From positions 11,966,001 to 12,030,000 of the forward strand of contig OZ231127.1 in the NCBI GenBank assembly GCA_965153355.1: 64,000 bases of DNA, in the 5' to 3' direction. The DNA is from Flaccisagitta enflata (lineage: Eukaryota; Chaetognatha; Sagittoidea; Aphragmophora). This document shows, piece after piece, positions 10,284-28,336 of this stretch. The translations under genes and the position numbers were made by a program. Each line of letters starts with the position of its first letter. The first letter of the stretch is position 1. Under the pieces are notes generated by a model. That model made no database searches. It had not been told where the DNA came from and saw only the letters and a program-made list of their open reading frames with translations.

Positions 10284-10508
10284 ATTTTAAGTTACCTGCT
10301 TCGCGACTCTATACCCCGCTTTGTCGGTCCGTCGGTCCATCGGTTGGTCCCTCCGTCAGTCCGTCCATTGGTCACACTTTACTTTTTTTGTTTTTTTTTT
10401 TTTTTGGTGGTCTTTAGCCTTACTACCCCTGCCAAAATGATAAAGTAACATCAAATATGACCCCTACCCACCTGCACGCGACTTGGGTAGCCGTGTATCC
10501 GGCTTTAT
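10284..10508 (+). mobile_element. Hairpin/(GTCY)n element, degenerate copy
   Basis: The CGCGACTCTATACCCCGC start, a GTCC/GTCGG block, the CCTGCC body and the GTAGCCGTGTATCCGGC ending are all present. The 5' half of the hairpin is eroded. A second copy follows head to tail. Confidence 0.78.
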
Positions 10509-10678
10509 TGAAGTTTCCTGCTACGCGACTCGGAAGCCCGCTTTGTTGGTCTGTCGGTCCATCAGTCTATTGGTCCGTCAGTCTGTCCACTGGTCCCTTC
10601 ATCGATCCGTCCGTCCGTCGTTTGTTTTTTTGGTCTTTGGCCTCACTACTCCTGCCCAAATGATCAAATTACTACCCG
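10509..10678 (+). mobile_element. Hairpin/(GTCY)n element, second tandem copy, 3' truncated
   Basis: It starts CTGCTACGCGACTCGGAAG directly after the previous copy and stops after the CCTGCCCAAATGATC body, before the conserved ending. Confidence 0.72.
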
Positions 10679-10680
10679 AA

Positions 10681-11146
10681 TCAGTAAAAAGCCGCACTTC
10701 TAAATGATGATTTATCATATTGAATTTTTAAGTAATCGAATAAAATCTTAGACCATACTGCCAAATCACATTTACCATTTTAAAGCTCTTAATGAGAATT
10801 TTCATTTGGCTTCAATCTGGTATTTCTAGCTTTATTAGTTTAGGAATGGCATAAAAAAGAGTAAAAACATTGCTATTTTCAGTTTTGCAATCCTATTCAA
10901 AAATAAGCATTTTTCCAAAATAGTGGTTCTGAGTCTTGCGATGTGTCGGTCCATGGGTTGATTATCTTCGGCTGGACAGTTCGAACTGATTTGCGCCCAG
11001 AGTTAGCGCGGACGTCCCACTTTCCGTATTGCTGATTTTTTACGTCGATTTCATCGCTGACTCAATGCAATGATCGACCGACTCGCAGCGAGCAGTTCGC
11101 CTGATGGCTTTCCGGCTGCAAGGCGGAAAACGAAGAAGCCCCCACG
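10681..11146. other. No gene seen
   Basis: AT-rich to ordinary DNA without recognisable features. Confidence 0.5.
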
Positions 11147-11148
11147 TA

Positions 11149-12172
11149 CAGTTAAGCTTCACTAGAGCGCACCCGCTAATAAGGCATCCCTCGCTTCAAG
11201 GCAAGATTTTTTAAGTCCCAACTTTTCTCTCTTTTTTTCTTTGCTAATGAACCCCGCATATAAGGCACCCGCTTTGAAGGCAAAATTCACTATATCGCAT
11301 ACAAATTAGGTTTTTAAGTGACTATTTTGCTCGCTTTGAAGGCATCTGACGAACAAAAGTGTTTTTAGGGATGGGGAGGTGAATTAACAAAAGGCGTAAG
11401 AGAAGTCAAAAGACGGAAATGTCAATAGCGATGACGAAGAGGCATACCGATAACGATGAATATCGATGACGATGAAGAGGAATACTGAGGAGGATGATGA
11501 AGAGGAAGTGAAAGAAAAGGGGAAAGCCTAAGTGGAATGAATGGGAAGAGGATGTAACGATGCCGATATAAGATTGATAATGCCGCTTAGATTTTAGTCG
11601 CGTGCTACGCGACTCTACACCCCGCTTTGTCGGTCCGTCGGTCCGTCCGTCACACTTTACTTTTTTGGCGGTAATGGGGGTTTTGGCCTTATTGCTCCTG
11701 CCCAAATGTTCCACTGACCTCAATTATGGCCCCTGCCCACTCGCACGCGACTGGGGTAGCCGTGTATCCGGCCTTGTTATAGTAACAGGTGTAAGAAGGA
11801 TCGCTACTATGAAGGAAATGCAACCACCATTGCGAGTTTGTGAAGTAAAAATCTGTTCACATCTTTCATGCACTGCAATTACTTTCCTAGTTCCATGGGT
11901 TGTTAGTCAGGTGGCAACGTGGGTAATGATGACAGCAAGGCTGTCTTATATTTATTGACCATTACAAAAGGTAAAGTAAGATCCATATTATTTTTGTTGC
12001 TACTTCCAAGCATCGATCTATGCCTATTTATGTGTTAATCAAAAGTAAAGCATATGTGATCCTTCTAAATTCAGTGTGGAGCAAAAATATACATGCTTGG
12101 CTATAAGGCACCCCGCCTTGAAGGCATGAAATCAGCTGGTCCCTTGAGATGCCTTCTAGTGAATCTTAACTG
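11149..12172. mobile_element. CAGTTAAGC-type TA-flanked MITE, long copy with nested insert
   Basis: The left end CAGTTAAGCTTCACTAGAGC and the right end (CTAGTGAATCTTAACTG) are inverted counterparts, each bordered by TA (11147-11148, 12173-12174). Internal TAAGGCA/GAAGGCA blocks match the 176-bp copy at 28337-28512. The extra length is partly a nested hairpin element at 11592-11777. Confidence 0.7.
11592..11777 (+). mobile_element. Hairpin/(GTCY)n element nested in a MITE
   Basis: T run, hairpin GTCGCGT-GCT-ACGCGAC, CTACACCCCGCTTTGTC, GTCC repeats, the body, and the GTGTATCCGGCCTTGT ending. The hairpin loop has one extra base compared with the 720 copy, while the stem is kept. Confidence 0.85.
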
Positions 12173-12256
12173 TATTTCTAAATCTATGCCTCTTTTTTGT
12201 TTATATGTTTCGCTTAAAACCAAGCATAATTGTGCCGATGAGCAAAAATAATTCTA

Positions 12257-12816
12257 ACAGGGTGTGCAAAATTATCCGGACTTGGCATTTACTTTTCTTA
12301 AAAACCTTATAAAAAAAAAAGATTTTTAAAAGCATGGGAGGTAAATATATAAAAGTCTCCTTTTCAGCATTGAAACCAACATTCATAAAGAATAAAAAAG
12401 TCAGAAAAAAAACTTTAAAGGTAAGTTTGACTATGATAAAACACTCCTTAAAAAAAATTATTGAAAGAATAATGAAATATTGTTGTTACTTTTTCCTGCC
12501 CTTTAGGCCAAGTTTATTTGCTTTTCTGAGCTCCATTGATGTTGATTTAACTTACTTTCTCCAGCATAGTGTATGAAAAGCAAAGAAAATCATTATGGAG
12601 TAATTAGAAATACAACAATCTGTAATTTTGTAACCTGTTTTGCCTATAAAATAAAATCCTGCTAAAATCAAAATCTTTGCTTCAAATCATTTAACTCAAT
12701 TCTAGCTAATAGTATGACTAGCTGGGGTACTCTAGCTCAAATTTCTTAGTCCTGGGTCATTTTTAAGTATGGTTTTCTTTCTATGGAGCAAGTCCGGATA
12801 ATTTTGCACACCCTGT
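12257..12816. mobile_element. Tc1/mariner-type MITE, CAGGGTGTGC terminus
   Basis: About 27 bases at the left end starting ACAGGGTGTGCAAAATTATC reappear inverted at the right end, each bordered by TA (12255-12256 and 12817-12818). The 560-bp interior is AT-rich with no transposase frame. Confidence 0.85.
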
Positions 12817-12818
12817 TA

Positions 12819-13085
12819 AAACGAATTTAAAACCTGATCGTTTTCAGTGTTTAATCGAACACGTTGAGCCACTCTTTTGTCATAAGAAACTCTTATATGT
12901 TTTACGCTAAGAATGATTATTTCCTTGTTCAAAAAACGTTTTATGGTATGCTTGCATTATGAGACTGCAATATACAAATAAGGTCCAATTCCACCGAAAA
13001 TAGAATGTCCACATTCTTATGTTATCTCCACCATTTTATATCCTACGGCAATGTTTTTGTAATGCACTTCAAGTGCATTCCGAGC
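12819..13085. other. No gene seen
   Basis: AT-rich DNA without recognisable features. Confidence 0.5.
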
Positions 13086-13087
13086 TT

Positions 13088-13118
13088 TTTTAGTCGCGTG
13101 CTACGCGACTCTATAAGC
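13088..13118 (+). mobile_element. Hairpin element start, truncated
   Basis: A T run plus GTCGCGTGCTACGCGAC and CTCTATAAG, then unrelated sequence and a long (TTG)n array. Confidence 0.7.
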
Positions 13119-13138
13119 TTTCAACGATCCATCTCCAG

Positions 13139-13566
<428 letters not shown>

Positions 13567-13784
13567 CCATTGTTGAAGGAGGAAGGAAGTAGTAGAGGAG
13601 AGATGCTCAACAAGGAGGTGGAGGAATAAGGAGGTGGAGGAAGAGTGAGAACAAATAAGTGAGGAAAAACGAAAGATTTGCCTTTGAAAATAGGGCCACA
13701 GATTGCTGGAATTATGGCCCAAACGCAAACACGCTGAATATTTGTTTTTTGTTTGTCTGTTTTAACTGTCTATCTCTCAGTGTA

Positions 13785-15978
<2,194 letters not shown>

Positions 15979-16167
15979 TTTTTTAGTCGCGTGCACGCGA
16001 CTCTACAACCCGCTTTGTCCGTCAGTCGGTCGGTTGGTCGGTCCGTCACAGTTTTTTTATGATTTTGTTTCTTGGACCTCACTGCTCCTGCCCATGTTGT
16101 CTAGTGACCTCAAATATAACCCCTGCCCACCCGCACGCGACTTCGGTAGCCGTGTATCCGGCCTTGT
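15979..16167 (+). mobile_element. Hairpin/(GTCY)n element, full copy
   Basis: The best-preserved partner of the 720-909 copy. It has the same palindrome AGTCGCGTGCACGCGACT, the same body (ACCTCACTGCTCCTGCCC, GTGACCTCAAATAT) and the same ending CGGTAGCCGTGTATCCGGCC. Confidence 0.88.
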
Positions 16168-16336
16168 TTTTCAGCCTCTCAGTCCATGCCCATGCCCAAC
16201 AGAGGAAAAGACAACTATTCTTACAGTGATGAGATGTATTAGAGGAACTACAACAACCGGACAAAATGAATGATCCTCTGCACGATTTTGTTTTTCTTTC
16301 CGAATCCTCCGCCCGAGCGAAGCTTTAATTCGAATA

Positions 16337-16373
16337 GCCCTAAACCTAACCCTAAACCCAACCCTAACCCTAA
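16337..16373. repeat. Interstitial telomere-like tract (CCCTAA)n
   Basis: About six units of CCCTAA/CCTAAAC/CCCAA, the complement of the TTAGGG telomere repeat used by most animals outside arthropods and nematodes. It is too short to be a chromosome end. Confidence 0.75.
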
Positions 16374-16564
16374 TTTAAAAAACCGCTAAGAAAGTCTTAA
16401 AAACAAAAGATCACAGATGATCGTACAATTGTACCCAACAACCCTACTACGCGTGCGATGGGGCAAGAGAGAGAAATGTACTAATCGAGTGACTGATGAA
16501 TGGACGGACATTGGGACAGACAGAAAGACATTGGCATACTTGAAGAATCACGCGTTGAAAAGAA

Positions 16565-17117
16565 TGGATGGCATTTGCCATTCAGTCTGAACATGGTCTC
16601 GTTTTAGTGGATGGCATTTGCCATTCAGTCTGAACATGGTCGTCTTTTAGTGGATGGCATTTGCCATTCAGTCTGAACATGGTAGCCTTTTAGTGGATGG
16701 CATTTGCCATTCATTCTGAACATGGTCGCCTTTTAGTGGATGGCATTTGCCATTCAGTCTGAACATGATCCTCTTTTAGTGGATGGCATTTGCCATTCAG
16801 TCTGAATGTGGTCGCCTTTTAGTGGATGGCATTTGCCATTCAGCCTGAACATGGTCGTCTTTTAGTGGATGGCATTTGCCATTCAGTCTGAACATGGTCG
16901 CCTTTTAGTGGATGGCATTTGCCATTCAGTCTGAACATGGTCATCTTGAGGTGGATGGCATTTGCTATTCATTCTAAACATGGTCATCTTGAGGTGGATG
17001 GCATTTGTCATTCAGTCTGAACATGGTCACCTTTTAGTGGATGGCATTTGCCATTCAGTCTGAACATGGTCGCCTTTAAGTGGATGGCATTTGCCGTTCA
17101 GTCTGAACATGGTCGCC
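16565..17117. repeat. 43-bp satellite, about 13 units
   Basis: The unit starts TGGATGGCATTTGCCATTC and ends GGTCGCCTTTTAG, with period 43 (for example starts at 16565, 16608, 16651). Each unit contains the near-perfect palindrome ATGGCATTTGCCAT. Divergence concentrates in the segment after GAACATGGTC. Confidence 0.95.
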
Positions 17118-17149
17118 ATTAAGTTCCGTGATGACGCGGCAAAGACAAT

Positions 17150-17300
17150 CTCTTCTCTGTCTCTATGTCACTCTGTCTCTATCTCTTTTTCTGTCTCTGT
17201 CTCTGTCTCTCTCTCTCTGTCTCTCTGCCTCTCTGCCTCTCCGCCTCTATGTCACTAATCTCTCTGCATCTGTCTCTATCATTGTCTTTTCTCTTTTGAC
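17150..17300. repeat. (CTCTGT)n degenerate tract
   Basis: Interrupted CTCTGTCT repeats. Confidence 0.75.
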
Positions 17301-17369
17301 TATATGACTTTTGGAAATCGGAAATTGACCACGAGCAACTCAATTGCAGGACAGTTCAATGGTTGGAAC

Positions 17370-17390
17370 CACCACCACTACCGCCGCCGT

Positions 17391-17427
<37 letters not shown>

Positions 17428-17484
17428 GCCGTTACCACCGCCACTACCACCGCCACCGCCGCTACCACTGCCGTCACCACCACC

Positions 17485-17515
<31 letters not shown>

Positions 17516-17667
17516 TTGCCGCCACCACCACCACCGCCACGGCCACGACTGCCACCGCCACTGCCGCCACCACCACCACCACCACCACCACCACCACCAC
17601 CACCACCACCACCACCACCACCACCACCACCACCACCACCACCACCACCACCATCACCACCACCACA
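17370..17667. repeat. (CCG)n / (CCA)n trinucleotide array
   Basis: CCG-rich on the left, pure CCA on the right. All frames give low-complexity Pro, His, Thr/Ala or Gly/Val runs and are not treated as genes. Confidence 0.95.
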
Positions 17668-17822
17668 CAATAGCTCTAAATCACCACCTATCAAGTAAAA
17701 TTACCTATCTCAACTCCAGCACCCCCAAACCACCCCTTTCCGCCCACACAATAGCTCTAAATCACCACATATCAAGTAAAATTGCCTATCTCAACTCTAG
17801 CACCCCCAAACCACCCCTTTCC
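17664..17822. repeat. ~79-bp tandem duplication
   Basis: The segment from ACACAATAGCTCTAAATCACC to CCAAACCACCCCTTTCC occurs twice with few changes. Its CAGCACCCCCAAA core also appears at 31977, where a hAT MITE has inserted. Confidence 0.85.
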
Positions 17823-18059
17823 ACCACCACCACCACCGTCACCACTTCATAAACGACACCTTCATCATCGTCGTGTTTGTCAATCTAAACTTACATCCCG
17901 TATTACTCCTCCCTCGAAGGTATCTACATTTATGACCGATATGCTGCCATATAAGGTATCACGTGCTTCATATTACTTCGGACGTATCATTAAAACGGGG
18001 ATAATCCTCCCTTACAGTGACACTCTACTTATTCCTCCCGCTCTTCTTTGCCCTGTTCC

Positions 18060-18062
18060 TTT

Positions 18063-18159
<97 letters not shown>

Positions 18160-18400
18160 CTTTCTTTCTTTCTTTCTTTCTTTCTCTCTTTCTTTCTTTC
18201 TTTGTTTCTTTCTGTGTTTCTTTGTTTCTATGTTTCTCTGTTTCTCTGTTTCTTTGTTTCTTTATTTCTTTATTTCTTTGTTTCTTTGTTTCTTTGTTTC
18301 TTTGTTTCTTTGTTTCTTTGTTTCTTTGTTTCTTTGTTTCTTTGTTAGTTTCTTTTTTTCTTTGTTTCTATCTTTCTTTCGTTCAATTGTTCTTACTTTC
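18060..18400. repeat. (CTTT)n grading into (TTTG)(TTTC) repeats
   Basis: A pure CTTT array to about 18200, then alternating CTTTGTTT units. Confidence 0.95.
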
Positions 18401-18529
18401 TGTCTATCTTCATTAGTTTCTGTGTATCCTTTTGGGTTCCCTTTTTTGTTCTTTATTTTTTCGTATTTTTGTATATCAAATTTTTCATTGTTTCTTTTTT
18501 CTCTCTATCATTCTTCTTTCCTATTTTTG

Positions 18530-18612
18530 GGCAGTGGCCACGAAGGGGACGAAGTCCTGTAGAACACAGGGGGAATCTGTCCGTCCATCCGTATGTCCGT
18601 ATGGGCTGCTAT
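18530..18612 (-). mobile_element. Composite element end (GGGCAGTGGCC) fragment
   Basis: TTTTTGGGCAGTGGCCACGA, then GGGACGAAGTCCTGTAG, ACACAGGGGGAATCTGTCCG. This is nearly identical to 62923-62990. It is followed by (CTGT)-rich DNA and not by the second end. Confidence 0.7.
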
Positions 18613-18727
18613 TCTTTCTTTCTGACTGTCTGTCTGTCTTTCTGTCTGTTTGTCAGTCTGTCTAACGTCTGTCTGACTGTCACTCTCTGTTCTTAATTCT
18701 CTCTCTCACTCTCTATCCGAAAATTTG

Positions 18728-18764
<37 letters not shown>

Positions 18765-19050
18765 GACTGTCTGTCCGTCTGCCTTTTCCTCTTTCATTCT
18801 TTCTCGGAGTCTATCTGTCTTTTTTTCTTTCTTTTTTTCCTTCTTTTTCATTCACTTTTTTCCGTTCGAAATCCTTAGTTTGTAATCGTGGGGATTTGTG
18901 CTGGCCGTCTAAATCCGCTCAGCTTTGCCACTCATTCTTTCTCATTTCCTTGTTTTTTCTGTCTCGGACATTTTGTCGCTCCGGCTTTACTTTTTCTTGC
19001 TTCTTTCTTTCGTTTCTTGCTTTCTTTTTGTTTATTCTTTCTTTCACCTT
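18613..19050. repeat. (CTGT)n and T/C-rich DNA
   Basis: CTGT repeats at about 18630-18780, then C/T-rich degenerate sequence. No gene seen. Confidence 0.75.
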
Positions 19051-19051
19051 T

Positions 19052-19406
19052 TTCCATTCATTCATTCATTCATTCATTCATTCATTCATTCATTCATTCA
19101 TTCATTCATTCATTCATTCATTCATTCCTTCATTCATTCATTCATTCACTCATTCATTCATTCATTCATTCATTCATTCATTCATTCATTCATTCATGTG
19201 TTTACGTATTCATGTATTCATGTATTCATTCATTCATTCATTCATTCATTCATTCATTCATTCATTCATTCATTCATGTGTTTATGTATTCATGTATTCA
19301 TGTATTCATTCATTCATTCATTCATTCATTCATTCATTCATCCATTCATTCATTCATATATTCAGTTAAACATTCATTCATTCATTCATTCATTCATTCA
19401 TTCATT
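19052..19406. repeat. (ATTC)n array, left part
   Basis: ATTC repeats with a few ATGTATTC variants. The same repeat on the same strand resumes at 21953 after a fold-back element. Confidence 0.95.
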
Positions 19407-21952
<2,546 letters not shown>

Positions 21953-22030
21953 CATTCATTCGTTCATTCTTTCATTCATTCATTCATTCATTCATTCATT
22001 CATTCATTCATTCATTCATTCATTCATTCT
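21953..22030. repeat. (CATT)n array, right part
   Basis: Continuation of the array interrupted at 19407. A (CTTT)n stretch follows at 22079-22110. Confidence 0.93.
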
Positions 22031-22078
22031 TTCTTTCCTTAGCTTTTCTTCCTCTCTTGCTTCCCTTACCTTTTCTTC

Positions 22079-22109
<31 letters not shown>

Positions 22110-22294
22110 TTTTCCCCAATTTTGTTTGGCTTCGTTCTGTCTTTGTTTCTCGCGGACTAAGAAGTCCCTCATCCCTCCTAATTTCTAGTTCTGTCTTGAA
22201 GCGGGGAAGTCCAAGACGACATGAGGGGAGTTAAATCCCACCCGAAGGGTAAGGCTTATGGTCCAAAGAGGGGACATTCGACAACGACAGACAG

Positions 22295-22396
<102 letters not shown>

Positions 22397-22412
22397 AGCA
22401 GTGTAAAGTGCT

Positions 22413-22803
22413 AGATGGTCATGGTACCTGCTGCCCCTATGTGAGTTTACGTGGGTGTGTGGTGGCAGAGTGTGGCCTGAAGGGGCTGATGACCTATGCT
22501 GTTTTTTTTTTTTTTTTGAGCCTCAAGGCTGGAATTAGGCCTTGAGGCTGGGATTTGAGCCTTGGGGCTGGGATTTGAACCTCGAGGCTGGGATTTGAGC
22601 CTCGAGGCTGGAATTTGAGCCTCGAGGCCGGAATTTGAGCCCAAGGCTGGGATTTGAGCCTGCTGGGATTTGAGCCTCCAGGCTGGGATTTGAGCCTGGA
22701 GGCTAGGATTTGGGTCTTGAGGCTGAGATATGAGCCTTAAGGCTGGGGTACACTGAAAAGGAGAAATTTCTGCATATGTGAAAGCATAGGTCATCGGTCA
22801 TTG
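22413..22803 (+). mobile_element. Composite minisatellite-bearing element, copy 2
   Basis: The outer end GATGGTCATGGTACC is followed by TGGCCTGAAGGGGCTGATGA, a T run, about ten ~21-bp units of the type GAGCCTCGAGGCTGGGATTT, the arm GTGAAAGCATAGGTCATCGG, and then (GA)n. The minisatellite unit is a variant of that in the 5287 and 30088 copies. Confidence 0.75.
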
Positions 22804-23147
<344 letters not shown>

Positions 23148-23148
23148 G

Positions 23149-24381
<1,233 letters not shown>

Positions 24382-24417
24382 TTAGAAAAATCTGAATAAC
24401 GAGATTTTCCCGAGAGA

Positions 24418-24628
<211 letters not shown>

Positions 24629-24749
24629 TGCTTGGGATTTAAGAGACAGTTTTTTTGACGTGTCGCGACTCGGGTTTGGGTAAGTTACGAGACTCTCGAG
24701 CAGAAAGAAGCAGAAAAGAAGAAACGACCTTCGCTCACCAAATCCAAAG

Positions 24750-25025
24750 TCCGGAGGACTGATTTGGCTGACCGGCAGACCAGTAGACTAGCAAACTGGT
24801 AGACTGGCAGATTGGAAGCCGGATGGTGTTTTGGATATATCGATAGGTGAGGTGGTTGGTTGGTATCCGATCTGGATCGGGGGTCACGGTGCAGCTTACA
24901 AGCAGACCGACAGACCGGTTGATCGGAAGACTGATAGACTAATGCAGATTGGCAGACTGGCAGACTTGCTGACTAACAGACTGACAGCCTGGTAGATTGC
25001 TAGACCGGCAGTCTTATCTGGTTAC
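24750..25025. repeat. Degenerate GACTGGCAGAC repeat
   Basis: Loosely repeated GACTGGCAGACCGG-like motifs. Confidence 0.6.
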
Positions 25026-25059
25026 CTAGCTGACTGACAGATAAGCCCAGACGTCCAGT

Positions 25060-25381
25060 TCACCAGTAACAGAGTGACAGAGTGACAGAGTAACAGAGTG
25101 ACAGAGTGACAGAGTAGCAAAGTAACAAAGTGGCAAAGTGATAGAGTGACAAAGTAACAGAGTGACAGAGTGACAGAGTGACAGAGTGACAGAGTGACAG
25201 AGTGACAGAATGACAGAGTGACAAAGTAACAGAGTGATAGAATGACAGAGTGACAGAGTGACAGAGTAACAGAGTGACAGAGTGGCAGAGTGGCAGAGTG
25301 ACGAAGTAACAGAGTGACAGAGTGACAGAGTGACAGTGACAGAGTGACAAAGTAACAGAGTGAAAGCGTGACAGAGTGACA
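25060..25381. repeat. 8-bp tandem repeat (AGAGTGAC)n
   Basis: About 40 units with AGAGTAAC and AAAGTGAC variants. Long reverse-strand frames (Ser-Leu-Cys-His) are by-products. Confidence 0.95.
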
Positions 25382-25494
25382 GAAGTCGCGGACCACCGAG
25401 ACTCGGCCGACAGAAGACCGACTCTCTGCCGAAAGCCCGCCGACTTGAGTTATGAGTGGAAACGGATTCCAACGTTTACAGACGCCTTGAATAA

Positions 25495-25800
25495 GATGAG
25501 TAACCTTCAACCTCCCCACCTTCATCATTCAGTCCCCCCCCACCCTCCTGAATAAGGTGAGTAACCTTCAGCCACCCCAGCATCATCATTCAGTCCCCCC
25601 CTCCTTAATAAGATGAGTAACCTTCAACCTCCCCACCTTCATCATTCAACCCCCCCACCCTCCTGAATAAGGTGAGTAACCTTCAGCCACCCCCACTCCA
25701 TTATTCAGTCCCCCCCCCCACCATCCTGAATAAGGTGAGTAACCTTCAACCTTCCCCACTCCATCATTCAGTCGCCCCCTTCTTCCCGAAAAAGGTAAAT
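25495..25800. repeat. ~60-65-bp minisatellite, five units
   Basis: Units run GATGAGTAACCTTCAACC to CATTCAGTCCCCCC with variable C runs. Confidence 0.88.
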
Positions 25801-26253
25801 AATCTTCTTTCAACATTTTCTCATTCCTCTTCATCATTCCTCCCTCCCATTTTTACTCTTCCCTCCCCCTCCCTTTTACTCCCTCCATCTTGATGCAGAT
25901 CCAGGTGTGCAAAAGTGACTTCTTGCCCAAAAGCTAAAAGGTCATTTCTACGTTCGTGAATCAAAACTTTTGCTTCTGCGTCCATCTGTCTCACCATGAG
26001 TCAGTCCACCTGACAGTCAAATGATGTTGTATTTTTGACGAATGAAAATTCTCTTTCCTTACAACCTACGTGAGCGGATCTATAGGTTACTTTGTCAGTG
26101 TGTTGGTTAATTGGTCGATTGGTCCGTAAAATTGATTGAATTCCTGATATAATGCGTAGACACTTCCGCACGCCAATAACGCCACTGAAGTGGTATTTTC
26201 ATGCCCTTCCTCCGTAGGGTGGTCAGGAATTTGGTCAAATTTTATATACTCAG
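25801..26253. other. No gene seen
   Basis: C/T-rich, then AT-rich DNA without features. Confidence 0.5.
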
Positions 26254-27031
26254 GCCCTTTCCACAATTATTCAATAAAAGAAGGCTTTCTCACAATCTTG
26301 GGTGTGAAATCAAACTAGGAACCTTGTCGGCAACACCATAAGCTTACTATGTATGGGGATCATTTCATTGCTATAGGAAGCCTGTAATGTTGCCGATATG
26401 GTTTCATCTTCAAATTCAGACCTTTACTTGTGGGGAAAACCTTCTAATTTGTTACACTTATGCAATAAACTAGAGTATATCATTTTTTTAGATTTGACCC
26501 TTAACCCCGACCACCCTAATCCTAAGTCCACACTTTACAGTTCTTTCAAGCAACTTGATCTTTGCGTATCCACCTTGCTTTAGCTGGCTGGAACACGTGT
26601 GGATTTTTTGCTAAACGTAAAGTTGGGATAAATCTCATGAGCGAGCCCTTTCCACAATTATCCAATGAAAGAAGGCTTTCTCACAATCTGGGGTGTGAAA
26701 TCAAACTAGAAACCTTGTCGGCAACACCATAAGCTTACTATGTATGGGGATTATTTCATTGCTATAGGAAGCCTGTAACGTTGCCGACATGGTTTCATCT
26801 TCAAATTCGGACCTTTACTTGTGGGAAAACCTTCTAATTTGGTACACTTATGCAATAAACTAGAGTATATCATTTTTTTAGATTTGACCCTTAACCCCGA
26901 CCACCCTAATCCTAAGTCCACACTTTACAGTTCTTTCAAGCAACTTGATCTTTGCGTATCCACCTTGCTTTAGCTGGCTGAAACACGTGTGGCTTTTTTT
27001 TTCCAAAGTTGGGATAAATCTCATGAGCGAG
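26254..27031. repeat. 391-bp tandem duplication
   Basis: 26254-26644 and 26645-27031 are direct copies with few differences. Both begin GCCCTTTCCACAATTAT and end CTCATGAGCGAG. The similarity implies a recent event. No conserved reading frame is shared. Confidence 0.9.
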
Positions 27032-27150
27032 GCAATAAATTTACATTTTCTTTTCACTCCGAAATTCGCAAAAAGAATTTCCGATTTTCCTAATCGACGT
27101 CAAATTTGCCGATTTACTGATTTGAGGCTGGAATTCCATTGGCAGGTTTC

Positions 27151-27245
27151 TTTTTAGTCGCGTGCTAAGCGACTCTTCAACTCACTTTTTCCGTCCGTTC
27201 GTTAATCCGTCCGTCCGTCCGTTTATCTGTCTCACTTTTTTTCAC
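27151..27245 (+). mobile_element. Hairpin/(GTCY)n element, 5' fragment
   Basis: T run, GTCGCGTGCTAAGCGAC, CTCTTCAACTCAC and (CCGT)n. One stem base is mutated. The body and ending are missing. Confidence 0.72.
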
Positions 27246-27678
27246 CTTAGAATCGCTGTATAAAATAGAGTGCACGCGAATGAAAATTGATTCCAGCTAT
27301 AACTGTCTAGGCAATGTTTACCTTTCTCATCATACATTAACAAGACTTTGAAAAGAGCCCGGTGCCCAAATGTCAACGGCGACATGGGACTAAAAACTTC
27401 CACAGACAACGTGGTCTACCCAGATGAACATGAAATCCCGCTTGACTGTCTTTTCCACAGAATGAAAAAAAAAAAAAAAGAATAAACAGAAAACGGGTAA
27501 CAACCGCCATTTATGAATAATATATCATCCACCCTTTGTTTTTGTATCCCTGTTCTGTTGCGACACAGCGGGGCCGGCTTAGCGTTGCCATGAAACTACA
27601 GATATAGCCGACAAAGAATGTTTGCTCCACAATTGAAAAGAAAATGCCGAGCGTATACGGTCTCCGGTTTACAATATA

Positions 27679-28296
27679 CAGGGCATTCAATCTCATTTGA
27701 CACGAAAAGAACCTACACAAGGTAAAAAATGATTAATTTTCCAGTTTGATTTTTTTTTAGCATAAAAGCACTATGTATGATGTTTCTTATGTTAAAATTT
27801 CATCGGACTAGGTTTTGTAGTTTAGCAGAAATCCATATTTGAAGTTTTGCAGTAAATCCAACAAAAGATGCTTTTTTCTCGGTAATTTTGAATATGAAAA
27901 TGCAAGAAATTCAGTGATTTAAACTACAGATGCTTGATTAAAGTCAAGTGATAGATACTAAGATCCCCAAGTTAGAAATGGCCAGGTTTTATCACAGAAC
28001 ATCAAACTTTAGGCAAATACTAAAAAAAATTGGACAAAGATCTTATAAAAAGGTGTTTAAAAATTAAAACCCATCAAAGATGAAAGGTCCAAACCACGTG
28101 GGCAAAAAAAAATCCCATCTCATCATAAGATCGTGTACTTCAAAATAGGATATCTCCCAAACTAATTGACCCAGTACCATGAAATTTGGAAACAAAAACG
28201 TCACAAGTAGCTCTTTTATGAAAAATCAAACTGAAAAGTTGATTCGCTTTTGCATAACATAGGATAATTTTTTGTCAAATGAGATTGAAGACCCTG
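27679..28296. mobile_element. Tc1/mariner-type MITE, CAGGGCATTC terminus
   Basis: The left end CAGGGCATTCAATCTCATTT and the right end AAATGAGATTGAAGACCCTG are inverted counterparts. TA precedes the left end; the right flank is TTA. 618 bp with no transposase frame. Confidence 0.75.
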
Positions 28297-28336
28297 TTAT
28301 GCTATGTTTAATTTCTTAGGGAAGGAATCATAAGTA

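Noticed and set aside
16565-17117. CRISPR-like array
   Set aside because: The 43-bp units are contiguous with no unique spacers; this is a satellite.
17304-17852. His-rich or Pro-rich protein
   Set aside because: Trinucleotide repeat (CCG/CCA)n; all frames low-complexity.
22514-22745. CRISPR-like array
   Set aside because: The ~21-bp units are contiguous and degenerate, without spacer/repeat alternation.
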